Shown: positions 36,068 to 47,595 of the stretch, piece after piece
How the letters are laid out: each line of letters starts with the position of its first letter
Numbering within the stretch: position 1 is the stretch's first letter
NCBI GenBank assembly: GCA_028826165.1
Contig: JAPDFW010000082.1
Span: forward strand, 186,001-250,000
Length of the DNA: 64,000 nt
Direction of reading: 5' to 3'
From: Anaeramoeba ignava
Lineage: Eukaryota; Metamonada; Anaeramoebidae
Position numbers and translations under genes: made by a program
Notes under the pieces: model-generated
Databases searched by the model: none
What the model saw: the letters and a program-made list of their open reading frames with translations, nothing else
Told to the model about the DNA's origin: nothing

Positions 36068-38180
36068 ATGACTTCGTTGGGCATTTTAAATGCAAACGAA
36101 AAAGATTTAACACAAATTGAAGAGGCCCACGAAGACCAACCACTTTTATCGAAACATTCTAAAAAAATAAATGAATTTGAATATGAAGATCCATATGAAC
36201 TTACATTTTGTGGATTTTATGTTTCTAAAAAAACTTATCTCAAAATTTGGCAATATGTTTGGTATTCATCAATTGATTAAGAATAATTTATTATTGAAAT
36301 TTATTAAATCAATGGTTCAAAACTGATGATTTGAAAATCCAAAAAAAAAAATGTTTTAAATTCTTTTTTTTAAAAAGGCTTTTTATTGTTGGTTGTTTTG
36401 CATGTGCTTTTGAGTTTTGGCTTCCTGATTTATATTTTTCAGATGTCAATCTCACAAATTCTTTTAAAAATGCTTTTGGTTCTTTTATTATTTCTTTAAC
36501 TGGTCAAATCGCACAAATTAAATTTCAATATCCTCAAACTTATTTAATGTAATTTAATAATTAGGATATTTTTTCAACAAATATTTCTGAAAATTAATTT
36601 AAATTCAAAATGAATTTTAATTTTGATTTTAATTTTAATTTTAATTTTAATTTGAATTTTAATTTTAATTTTAATTTTAATTTTAAATTGAATTTTAATT
36701 TTAATTTTAATTTTAATTTATAATTTTAATTTTAAAATGAATTTTAATTTTAATTTTAATTTCAATTTCAATTTTAATTTCAATTTTAATTTTATTTTTA
36801 ATTTTAATTTAAATTTCGATTTTAATTTTGATTTCAAAATAAATTTTAAAAAGGTATAACGCAATTCAAGGAGCATTTTGTAGTGTATTCACAACATTTG
36901 GAAATATTATTGAAGATACAGAAGAAACCCTTTATTTTACTGAAAGGTGGTTTTCTCCAACACTTTTATTTGGAAATATTATAGTTAGCGTCGCATTTAA
37001 TTTTTTGGGAAGATTTGTAGCAAACAAAATCAAGAAAGGAGTTAAATATTCATCTGCATTAATGAAAATGGATAATGAAGACAAAAGAATGCTTTATGAA
37101 ATTGGTGTTCGTTTATGGAAACAAGACGAAATCACCGCAAAAAAAAATCCAAATCGAATCAAAGAAAAAAATAAAAAGAAGATCAAAAAAAGAAAGAATA
37201 TCAACAAAAAAGATCCACCTCAATTAGTTATTTTTTCTGAACTTTCAAGCACATCAACAACAACAACAACGACAACAGAAGAAGAAAAAGACATATCAAC
37301 TGAAAAATCAACTGAAAAATCAACTGAAAAATCAAATCAAAAATCAAATCAAAATTCAAATCAAAATTCAAATCAAAAATCAAATCAAAATTCAAATCAA
37401 AATTCAACTGAATCAGAAGTTTTTCAATTACAAGGTTCTGATGATGATATTTTTGATATCAACGAACCAAAAATTCCTTATGACCCAAGAATAAATGCAC
37501 CAAGACAAATGCAAAAACTTCAAAAAGAAAAAAACAAAAAAAAAACAAACGGATTTTCTTTTTATCTTCATAACGTTGCCGGAAATACAGATATTCACGA
37601 ACTAGCCGATCATATCGAAAACCAAATCGAGAAACGGAGTCGTCACAAGACGTTAGAATTAAAAAGAAGACACAAAGTAATTCTTTTCGTTTTAGCATTT
37701 TTTGCTGCGATCAACTTTGTACTTGCAAGATTTCCTTTGTATTATCCGGCAAAATCAATAACAACTCCAAGTTTGTCGGTTTTTTATTATGGAATCACAC
37801 TTATGTGGAGTGTTTCTGGTGCTTTTTCTGGGAATTTTCTGAAACGGGATCTTAACAAAAATGCTTCAGTTCAATGGGGAACGTTTAAAACCAATATTAT
37901 TTCTTCTATTCTTATTGCAACCGCTCATAATATTTTGATGTTTCGTCTTTATTTCTCAAATTCATTTAAATTCTATCTTCTTGTTTCCACTTTCATCTCT
38001 GGTTTTTGTGGTTCTGAATCTTCTTGGGCTGGTCTTATTGATGAAACAGTTATTCTCTTTGTTTCTGATATTCCAAAAAAATATGCTTTTAGAAATATTT
38101 TTTATAATTTGTTTCTTTGTTTTTTCTTTTATCTCGTTCTTTCTTATTTTGTTCGGTTTTTTTTGTTTTTTACTTGGTAA
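36068..38180 (+). CDS. Two-domain fluoride exporter (FEX/CrcB family)
   Basis: Exons 36068-36261, 36378-36548, 36854-38180; 563 residues. It exports fluoride across the plasma membrane in eukaryotes that have it. The chain holds two CrcB-like halves. Half 1: IVGCFACAFEFWL, NAFGSFIISL, GAFCSVFTTFGNIIED (the TTF motif) and GNIIVSVAFNFLG. Half 2: AFFAAINFVLARFP, SVSGAFSGNFL, WGTFKTNIISSILIATAHN and GFCGSESSWAGLIDETV. Between them is an unusually long cytosolic insert of about 170 residues with basic, poly-Thr, EKST and SNQN repeats. In half 2 the TTF motif reads ESSW, so the two halves are not equivalent. Both introns are inside half 1. Confidence 0.78.
36605..36850 (+). repeat. TTTTAA repeat in FEX intron 2
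   Basis: TTTTAA hexamers fill the intron 36549-36853. Confidence 0.75.
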
Positions 38181-38398
38181 ATTCTTCGTTATTTTCCTTT
38201 GAAATTTTGGAAAATAAAAAAATTTTTTTAAATTAAATTGAAAGAAAATGAATTGATTTTTTTTTTTAATCAATGAAAATCGGAAAAAGAAAAAGAAAAT
38301 CGGATAAAAAATTTTTTTGTGTTTTTTTGAAAAAATGATTTGAATGAAAAGAAAAAATATTAATTGAAATGATATTCTTTGTTTTGTTTATATTTCTT

Positions 38399-40887
38399 TT
38401 ATTTCTTTTTTAAGGCTTCTAATCTGTCTGCTAAACTTTGAAAATCAAGATCATTTGAATTGTCTAAAAAAAAAAGAAATGAAAATTTGTTTATTAAAAA
38501 AAATTTGAATATAACATTTTGTTTTGATAAATTTTTGAAATGAATGAAATTTACTTTGAGTATCTTTTTTTTCTTGTTTTGGAGTTTGAGGTAATTGATT
38601 TTGATTTGGATTAACCATTGGGATTTGAGGTTGTTGATTATTCATATTCATGTTCATATTCATGTTCATATTCATATTTGGATTCATATTCATATTCATA
38701 TTCGGATTCATTTGGAATTGATTTGGAAAAGGTTGCATGTTTGCCTAAATTTATGTAAAACAATTTTATTTTTCAATTAAAAGAAGTTTAATATAAAATA
38801 AAACAAAATAAATTATAAAGTGTACACTCATCATAGCTTGTTGGGAAAGTAATTCAGTTGGAGGAGGACCCATTGGCATTTGAACTTAAAAAAGAAAATA
38901 TTTTTTAATTATAAATTTAATTATAAATTTAATTATAAATTTAATTATAAATTTAATTATAAATTTAATTATAAATTTAGTTATAAATTTAATTATAAAT
39001 TTAGTTATAAATTTAATTATAAATTTAATTATAAATTTAATTATAAATTTAATTATAAATTTAGTTATAAATTTAATTATAAATTTAATTATAAATTTAA
39101 TTATAAATTTAATTATAAATATAATAGATAAATTTAATTATATATTTACGACCATTTTGATTTGGTCCTAATGAAAAGTTTTGCATTAATTCAAAGTTTG
39201 GATCTTTTTCTGCAATTTGTTTCATCTAATTTTTATTTTTTTTAATTTGAAAATTTTTAAATTCATTTTAAATTTAAAAAAACAATAATAAATAAATTAC
39301 TAAACCAGGAAGGGATTGATTTGCATCAAAATAAACATTGTTTGATTTTGCAATTTCTTTTTTATAATTAAATAAATTGAAAGAAATATTTTTTTTTGAA
39401 TTAATTTAAAATATTTAAAAAAATTTTTTTGGAATAAATTGTTTAAAACCATTCAAATATTGAAGAACAAGAGAAGGTTCAGGAATCATAATTCCAAGTT
39501 TATGAATAACCTAATTAAATTAAAAATATATTTAGAATTAAATAAATATTTAGAATTAAATAAATATATTTAGAATTAAAAATATTTAGAATTAAAAATA
39601 TTTAGAATTAAATAAATATTTAGAATTAAATAAATATTTAGAATTAAATAAATATATTTAGAATTAAATAAATATATTTAGAATTAAATAAATATTTAGA
39701 ATTAAAAATATATTTAGAATTAAATAAATATATTTAGAATTAAATATATTTAGAATTAAATAAATATTTAGAATTAAATAAATATTTAGAATTAAATAAA
39801 TATTTAGAATTAAATAAATATTTAGAATTAAATATATTTAGAATTAAATAAATATATTTAGAATTAAATAAATATTTAGAATTAAATAAATATATAGAAT
39901 TAAATAAATATTTAGAATTAAAAAAATATTTAGAATTAAATAAATATAGAATTAAATAAATATTTAGAATTAAAAATATTTAGAATTAAATAAATATTTA
40001 GAATTAAATAAATATTTAGAATTAAAAATACAGTTTCATTAACAGATTTATTGCTATTATCTGAACAAGATTTAACAAATGGAAGTCCATATTTAGCAAT
40101 AAAATGAACTTTGGAAAGTTCTGATAATTCTTTAACTTCAAGTCTTTTTGAAGCATAAACAATTGTTGCAACTGCTTCTTTTATATCATCAGTACATTTT
40201 GATTCAGCTAATAAAACTTGAAATCTAACTTGTAAAAGATCACATAAAAGTTCTAAAACCTCAAGAGCATCTACTAAAAAATCTTCTCTAATTATTTATA
40301 AAATTAAAATTAAAATTATAAATTAAAATTAAAATTAAAATTAAAATTAAAAATTAAAAATAAAATTAAAATTAAAATTAAATTTAAAATTAAAATTTAA
40401 ATTGAATTGGAAATTAAAATTTAAATTAAAATTAAAATCAAAATTAAAATTGAATTGGAAATTAAAATTAAAATCAAAATTAAAATTTAATTTAAAATTT
40501 AAATTAAAATTAAAATTAAAATTAAAATTAAAATTAAAATTAAAATTAAAATTAAAATTAATTTGGAAATTAAAATTAATTTGGAAATTAAAATTAATTT
40601 GGAAATTGAATTGAATTAGGATTTTGTTTACCGAATCACATGTTCAACTTTAATTCTTGCACTTTCTTCTTTTCTATCTTCAATTAATTTTGCAATTTGT
40701 TTTTTTTGCATTTTCACTTCATTAATTTTCTTGTTTTTCAAAAGTTTGATTCTGTTAATTGCTAATTTTAAAGTTACTTTGCTAATATTTTATAATAAAA
40801 ATTAAAAATAAAAATTAAAAATAATTAAAAAACTTTGGTCTAAAATGGTAAAACAAACCATTGATTTGCATTAAACTTTTTTGGCAT
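38399..40887 (-). CDS. IST1: IST1 homolog (ESCRT-III-associated)
   Basis: Nine exons: 40887-40859, 40781-40632, 40287-40032, 39510-39450, 39356-39301, 39225-39150, 38884-38826, 38744-38555, 38463-38399; 313 residues. IST1 regulates Vps4 and ESCRT-III in endosomal sorting and abscission. Seen: N-terminal helix KVTLKLAINRIKLLKNKK, the strongly conserved ARIKVEHVIREDFLVDALEVLELLCDLL spread over two exons, VHFIAKYG...V, VNETVIHKLGI and YLNEIAKSNNV. A Met/Asn/Pro/Gln linker follows (MNMNPNMN) and a C-terminal MIM-like helix LDFQSLADRLEALKKK for Vps4 MIT binding. All exon phases join without a break. Confidence 0.9.
38900..39145 (-). repeat. AATTTAATTATA repeat in IST1 intron
   Basis: About 20 copies of AATTATAAATTT in the intron 38885-39149. 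Confidence 0.8.
39515..40028 (-). repeat. AATTAAATAAATATTTAG repeat in IST1 intron
   Basis: An 18-bp unit, with shortened variants, fills the intron 39511-40031. Confidence 0.85.
40295..40615 (-). repeat. AAAATT repeat in IST1 intron
   Basis: AAAATT hexamers with AATTTGGA variants fill the intron 40288-40631. Confidence 0.75.
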
Positions 40888-40934
40888 TGTAAAAAAAAAG
40901 GAAAAATAATAAAAAAGAGAAAATAAATTTAAAA

Positions 40935-40972
40935 AAAAAAAATGAAAAAAAAAATGAAAAAAATGAAAAATG
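40935..40972 (-). promoter_or_regulatory. Triple TTTCATTTTT before IST1
   Basis: Minus strand: three TCATTTTT cores in tandem, 55-85 bases before the ATG at 40887. Confidence 0.5.
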
Positions 40973-41178
40973 TTTTTTGATCTTTTTTTTAACAAACAAA
41001 TACCGGAAAAAAAAAAGAAAACAAAAAAAAAAAAGAAAACAGAAAAAGAAAAGAAAAGAAAAGAGAAAAAAAAGGAAAAATAAAAGTAAAAAAGAAAGGA
41101 AAAATAAAAATTGGAATTGAATTTAAATTTTAAATTAAAAATTTTAAATTAAATTTTTTTATAAATTCAATTTAAAAA

Positions 41179-44100
41179 TTATTTCCTTTCAAATGTAACA
41201 GTAAAATCTTGACTTTTCTTGAATTTTATAGCATAATTATCAAATGAACGTTGTTTTGTAAGGTCATTTTGTAAAAAAACTAAACTCCATCTCAAAGCAG
41301 TTGTTTCATCATTTCCAAAATAATGTAAACATTTTAAAATTATTTTTGGAAGATAAACCTAATTTTAAATTTTAATTTAATATTTAATTCAAATCAATTC
41401 AATATTTAATATTCAATATTTAATTCAATATTAAATTTAATATTCAATTCAATATTTAATTCAATATTTAATATTTAATATTCAATTCAATATTCAATAT
41501 TCAATATTTAATTCAATTTTTAATATTCAATTTACTATTCAATTTACTATTCAATTCAATTCAATATTCAAATCAATATTCAATTCAATTCAATATTCAA
41601 TTCAATTTAATATTCAATTCAATATTCAAATCAAATCAAATCAAATCAAATCAAATCAATATTTAATTCAAATCAATTTAATATTTAATTCAATATTCAA
41701 TTCAAATCAAATCAATTCAAATCAAATCAAATCAAATCAATATTTAATTAAATATTCAATTAAATATTCAATTAAATATTTAATTCAATATTCAATATTC
41801 AATATTTAATTCAATATTCAATTCAATATTCAATATTCAATATTCAATTCAATATTAAATTTAATATTCAATTCAATTCAAATCAAATCAAATCAATTCA
41901 AATCAATTCAATTCAATATTCAATATTCAATTCAATTCAAATCAAATCAAATCAATTCAAATCAATTCAATTCAATATTTAATTCAATATTTAATTCAAT
42001 ATTTAATTCAATATTTAATTCAATATTTAATTCAATATTTAAAATTTAATATTCAATTTAATATTCAATTTTTAATTTAATTCAAAATAAATACTGTTTT
42101 GTGCTTTTCATCAATATAAATATTTTCTAAAAAAAATTGTCGTGTCGTTTCATTTAATTGCTCTTGAAAAAATTCAGGTTCATATGATTTTAATGAAGGA
42201 TTTTTTTGATTTAAAGTTAACAAAGAAAAAATTATCCTTTGACCTTGCTTCTCAACTACAGAAAGAGAATCATTTTGATTTGAATTTCTCCAAAATATTT
42301 TTCCAAAAGCTGTTTTTTTGTTTTTTGTATTTGACTCAAGTAATCCACTTTGAATATCTAATAAAGAAAACACATTTCCTGCAATATTGTATTTAGTTTC
42401 TGTATAAAATTTATGTTGTTCTGTTTTTGTTGTTGGCGTTCCATTCACAATAATTGAATGAAGAAATAATGTGTTATAAATATTAATAAAAAAAACAAGC
42501 ATATCTTGAGGCAATAATGAAACAAAGGAGATCTTTACAAATTATTTAAAAAATTCAATAAAAAATTTTGTTTTTTTGTTAAAAACACAAAATCGGATAT
42601 TTTTTTTTTTTTGGAAATTTTTCGTTTTGTTTATGAATACTTTTTGTAAAGCGTGAGTGGAAAGAACAAACCGACGAAAAGGAAGAGATTTCGATAAAAT
42701 ATCACAATTTATAGATTTTAACGTGACTGAATAATGGATTGAAATTAAATATATTAAATCTTTCATAATTTTCAGACTAAAATGAAGAGGATCTTGAAGA
42801 ACATCATTTGATTCAAAATCAAAATTTAAAATATTTGAAATTTTTTTGGGAGAAACTAACATTCCCTATTTTGTTTTTGTTTTAATATTAATTTTTTAAT
42901 ATTAATTTTTTAATAATTGAAAATCAAATCAATTCTTAAATTACAATTTTATAATTTGTTTGATCTGAAACGTGAGGTTTATCAGAATTAAGTTTTTCAA
43001 GAAGTTTTGTATATAAATGTGATTGTTTAAATGGTTCAAATGAGTTATAATTCATATGTGATTTAACAGCAATAATAGAGGTATCAAAAATAGATTTATT
43101 AATTTTTCCATCAAGAATTAAACGAGAAAGATCATCTCTTGTTTGTGAATCTACATTAATTTCAAACAAAGATCCAGGTTTAACAAATTTCTCATAAATT
43201 TCATTTGCTCTTTGGATTAGTTTCTAAATCGGAATAAAAATTAAAATGAGATTTTTTTGTTGAAATGGAATTTTTTTGTTGAAATGATTACTTCTTGTGA
43301 TTCAATTTGTTTAAAATCTACACAAGCAAGATAAAACAAAATATTTTCACTGTTATATTGTTCACAGAGAAATTCTTGAAAATAATCAATTGCAAGTGGA
43401 ACTTCAAATATTTCGTTTAATTTTTCAAATTTATATAATTTTTTTTCTGATTTTTCTTCAATTTCTTGGGTTTTTCTAAATTAAAATATAAAATATAAAA
43501 TATAAGAACAAATTTGAAAATGAATTTATAAATTATTTATAATGTACTTTGGAGTATTTTGAGTTGATTCCTGGTTAGGATTAAGTGTTAAATCTATGCT
43601 AGGAATATTTTGAGAAGTTTCGCTTGTATTTTCGCTCAAAAACTAGTAAACAATTTAGAAGAAATAAATTTTAATTTTATAAATCAATTTTAATTTTATA
43701 AATGAATTTTAATTTGAATTTTATAAATCAATTTTAATTTTAATTTTAATTTTAATTTTAATTTTAATTTTATAAATGAATTTTAATTTTATAAATTAAT
43801 TTTAATTTTATAAATCAATTTTATAAATCAATTTTAATTTTATAAATGAATTTTAATTTGAATTTTATAAATCAATTTTAATTTTAATTTTAATTTTAAT
43901 TTTAATTTTAATTTTAATTTTAATTTTTAATTTTAATTTTAATTTTAATTTTAATTTTAATTTTAATTTTATAAATGAATTTTAATTTTATAAATGAATT
44001 TTAATTTTATAAATTAATTTTAATTTTATAAATAAATTTTAATTTTATAAATAAATTTTAATTTTATAAATCAATTTTAATTTTATAAATGAATTTTAAT

Positions 44101-46204
44101 TTTGAATTTTATAAATCAATTTTAATTTTAATTTTAATTTTAATTTTTAATTTTAATTTTAATTTTATAAATCAATTTTAATTTTATAAATGAATTTTAA
44201 TTTTATAAATTAATTTTAATTTTATAAATCAATTTTATAAATCAATTTTAATTTTATAAATGAATTTTAATTTTAATTTTATAAATGAATTTTAATTTTA
44301 TAAATTAATTTGAATTTTAATTTTGATTTTAATTTTATAAATGAATTTTAATTTTAATTTTGATTTTAATTCTATAAATAAATTTTAATTTTATAAATGA
44401 ATTTTAATTTTATAAATGAATTTTAATTTTATAAATCAATTTTAATTTTATAAATGAATTTTAATTTTATAAATGAATTTTAATTTTATAAATTAATTTT
44501 AATTTTATAAATCAATTTTAATTTTAATTTTGATTTTAATTCTATAAATGGATTTGAATTTTATAAATGAATTTGAATTTTATAAATCAATTTTAATTTG
44601 AAAACTACTTGAAAATCTTCTCTAAGCTTCACTTGTTCTGGAATAGGACACTCAAAAAAATTACACAAAGAAGAGAAAACCGAAGCCAAGGAAAATTGAA
44701 TCTCACCATTTTGGAGCTTCAATGAATAATTCTCAAGTAGTTTTTGGTGAAGTTGCTGTTGAAGCATTTGCTGATGTTTTTCAAGAATAGCTTGAGATTG
44801 AGTTTCCATATTCAAAGTCTTGATATCAGAATCAACTTCTTTGATTTGGGAGTTAATTTCGACAAGATCTTCTTTTAGTTTCTTAACACTTTCCTCATTG
44901 TTTCTGTGTTTTTGGTCAACAATTGCTTTTTCTTGTTCGACTTGATCCTTGATTTTGTGATATTCCTCTTTGATGATCTCCAAATCTTCGATTTTGGATT
45001 GCAGCTTTGCGCGCAGTTGCTCAACCTTTGATTTACTTTCAAAAAACGCCTTTTGTTCTGAATGCATAAGTACTCGCTTGATTTTGAGTTTGTTCACTAT
45101 CTCGTGTTGCTTGTCAAGCTCCTTCTGGTGGAAGTCTTTCTCCTGCTGCGCTGCTATTTTTTTCTGCGCAATACTCTCGTGATTCCGCTTCTCTTGGGTC
45201 TTGAGTACTAGCGCGCTTTCTTCCTTTTTGTGTTTTTCAACTTGATTTTCCAAGTGATTTTTTAAATGCTCAATTTGTCGCTTAAGCGCTTCTTTTTCAG
45301 AATCAATTTTCGTCAGCTGCGACTTGATTGTTTTCGACTCCTGCATCTTGTCTTTGAGTCTCATAAATGATGATTCAAATTGAGCCGTATTGGATCTTGA
45401 TTTAGATAGAGCAAGTGTGTATAAGTACTTTAATTTTTCAAGTTTTTTCATCGCAAGATCCCTGCTTTCCAGCTTTCTTGGAGACTCAGGAAGCGGGTTT
45501 GTATACGACCGCTTGGTTTTCGTCGGAGACGTTACCTTTTCTACTCTGTTTAATTTCTTGTTCTCAATTCCTGTATATTTTGGGCTCGAGTGAAATGACT
45601 CGTTTGCATCGGTTTTCGAATCCAAATCTTCAACCAAATCAAATTCATCAAGATCAAGCGGTTCGAATTCGCCAATTGTTTGCTGCGCATTCTCTGATAT
45701 TGTTTTCGAGATCCGAAGCGATGATTTCTGGCTTTGTTTACATTCGGAAATTGATTTGTTCGGTGTCATTTTTCTTTTTTCCGTTATTTTTTGCTCGAAA
45801 TTTGGGTTTTCTTCAACAGAAAATCCCACTTTGATATACATATATCCCTCAATATCAACCCGAGAAATATTGCACCGTGCCCAAAAAGGCGCTCCTGTTA
45901 AGCTCAACATCCGCAAAATGATCGGCGTTAAGTTTTCTTTTTTTTCTGATAAATCTTTGTGAATTTCGGTTAATTTTTCTGTTGTTTCTTGATTCAAATG
46001 AGGCTGTATTTTTGGCATAAATTTCTTCACATTCTCTTCAAGAATCTGTTTTGGTGTCTTTGCTTTAAATAAAACCAACGCTTTTTTGCTAATTGAACAA
46101 AAAAACCCTTTTTCATCAAATATACAAACTGGAATATTTTCTTTTAATTTTCTTTTTGGTTTTTGTTTTGATTTTAAAGAACGTGATATTTCAACATTTC
46201 CCAT
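41179..46204 (-). CDS. PAS-coiled coil-RGS-DUF547 signalling protein
   Basis: Seven exons: 46204-44609, 43642-43548, 43475-43292, 43223-42945, 42865-42641, 42532-42095, 41358-41179; 998 residues, all phases consistent. Residues about 20-130 form a PAS-like sensor (IPVCIFDEKGFFCSISKKAL ... GYMYIKVGFSVEEN). Residues about 250-500 are a long coiled coil. Residues about 580-700 are an RGS domain (PLAIDYFQEFLCEQYNSENI, LFYLACVDFK, NEIYEKFVKPGS, EINVD, FDTSIIAVKSHM, SFEPFKQSHLYTKLL), the fold that speeds GTP hydrolysis by G-alpha. From about 785 follows DUF547 (MLVFFINIYNTLFLHSII, YNIAGNVFSLLDIQSGLL). The role is probably G-protein signal termination tuned by the PAS sensor. The function of DUF547 is unknown. 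Confidence 0.82.
41365..42075 (-). repeat. AATATTTAATTC / AATCAAATC repeat in intron 6
   Basis: The 736-bp intron 41359-42094 of the RGS-DUF547 gene is a mixed array of AATATTCAATTC and AATCAAATC units. Confidence 0.8.
43650..44600 (-). repeat. TTTTATAAATCAATTTTAA repeat in intron 1
   Basis: The 966-bp intron 43643-44608 holds 17-18-bp units of ATAAATGAATTTTAATTTT plus TTTTAA runs. It separates the PAS-coiled-coil exon from the RGS exons. Confidence 0.8.
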
Positions 46205-46233
46205 TTGGAATGGCTTTTTTTTTTAAAAAAAAA

Positions 46234-46267
46234 AATAAATGAAAAAAATGAAAAAAATGAAAAAATT
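46234..46267 (-). promoter_or_regulatory. Triple TTTTTTTCATT before the PAS-RGS gene
   Basis: Minus strand: TTTTTTCATTTTTTTCATTTTTTTC at about 35-60 bases before the ATG at 46204. Confidence 0.5.
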
Positions 46268-46297
46268 TAAAAAGAATTTTTTATTTAAAATTTCTTT

Positions 46298-47365
46298 CTA
46301 CTTAATCAATAATCTTGGAATTTTTCGAATGAAATTTTCAATATCATTATCCAATGAATCAAATTCGTGCATTAATCTTGTAAGTCCATTTAAATCAGAA
46401 ACGTTTTGTATATCGGGAAGCTTCTCAAACAATATCCGAAATGCCCAATCAGTAATATCTTCCAAAATACGTTTGCGCATATAAAAATCAATTAATAAAG
46501 GATCAAAACCAATGAAATCGGGACAAATATCCTGATAACTTTTTAAGAAGTCCATGAAATTATGCTGATCAATAAAAAACCAGAGGTCCTGTTCGCGAGG
46601 AGCTAGAGTCGGTGCATCCCAATCTATAATAACAAGATCTCCTTCTTTTGACCGAGATATAATATTGCTTCCAACAGGATCTTGATGACAAAATACAAAA
46701 GAACTTGCTTCCTTATATTTTGCTTGCAAATTCGCTCCTGTTTCTTTTGCTTTTTTGAGTTGTTCCATGATCATTTTTTTCGATGGAAAAATAATTTCTT
46801 TCACTTTTTTCTGGAATTCATTTGATCCAATTTTTTCCATTTGATCCAAGTATCCAAAACAACGAACAAGATCTCCTTCAAAATGAAGATCAAATTTCTC
46901 TATTGGAGCACCATTCAGATCCAAATTAGGTGTTGATTTATGAATGCTTGCAATTATTCTCCCTAATTCTTGGATTTGATCATTTGAATATTTATTTTGA
47001 TCCAATGATTCTCCTTCTTCATAATTAAATATCACAATTCTGTAATCTTTCGAAAATGTTTCCAATTCTGATTTTTGATTCATAACAGTTCTCGAAATGT
47101 TCTTGATTGAAAAATCATTTCTTAGTATTTCAAGGTTTTTTAAACTGAATGTTAAATTTTTGGAACTGATTTTGCAAAGTCTTGTTTGATCAAAAACTTT
47201 CACAAAGAATTTCTTTTTTTCTTCTTTTAATGTTATTCCAATGACTTTATAACAATATCCCACTTCACCAAAAGGAAGAAATTCAAACTCTAAAATTTTT
47301 ATTTTATATTCTTCTTCAATAATTTGTTTGATTTGATTTTTATCAAGATGTTGATCTGTTTTCAT
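46298..47365 (-). CDS. APH-family small-molecule phosphotransferase
   Basis: Intronless, 355 residues. This kinase-fold family phosphorylates small molecules (aminoglycosides, choline, homoserine and similar). Visible: a glycine-containing N-lobe (FLPFGEVGYCYKV), the lysine strand KKFFVKVFD, and near residue 227 the catalytic loop FCHQDPVGSN (H-x-D-x4-N). The metal-binding strand LVIIDWDAPTLAPREQDLWF follows. The DWD.P.LAP.E.DL.F form is typical of bacterial APH proteins such as spectinomycin-kinase-like enzymes. The lack of introns among intron-rich neighbours fits transfer from bacteria. Substrate unknown. Confidence 0.75.
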   Translation of the reverse strand: MKTDQHLDKNQIKQIIEEEYKIKILEFEFLPFGEVGYCYKVIGITLKEEKKKFFVKVFDQTRLCKISSKNLTFSLKNLEILRNDFSIKNISRTVMNQKSELETFSKDYRIVIFNYEEGESLDQNKYSNDQIQELGRIIASIHKSTPNLDLNGAPIEKFDLHFEGDLVRCFGYLDQMEKIGSNEFQKKVKEIIFPSKKMIMEQLKKAKETGANLQAKYKEASSFVFCHQDPVGSNIISRSKEGDLVIIDWDAPTLAPREQDLWFFIDQHNFMDFLKSYQDICPDFIGFDPLLIDFYMRKRILEDITDWAFRILFEKLPDIQNVSDLNGLTRLMHEFDSLDNDIENFIRKIPRLLIK

Positions 47366-47383
47366 ATTTTTAAAACAAAAGAA

Positions 47384-47408
47384 AAGAAAATGAAAAATGA
47401 AAAAAAAA
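47384..47408 (-). promoter_or_regulatory. TTTTTCATTTTTCATTTTC before the APH gene
   Basis: Two TCATTTT cores on the minus strand about 20-40 bases before the ATG at 47365. Confidence 0.5.
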
Positions 47409-47595
47409 ATTGTTTGATTTTCTCATTTTAAAATCTTTTATGTTCTTTAATTATACTTTACAAACTCCAAAAAAAAAATAACTTAAATGAAAAAATAAAT
47501 GAAAAAAAAAAAAGTGGAACAAAACAAAATTTTGTTTTAAAGATCATTTCTAAATTATTGTTATTGCATATAAACCCAAGTTATTTAAAGAAATC

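Noticed and set aside
44970-45962. Plus-strand ORFs opposite the coiled-coil exon
   Set aside because: Antisense shadows of the PAS-coiled-coil exon, which has clear domain content.
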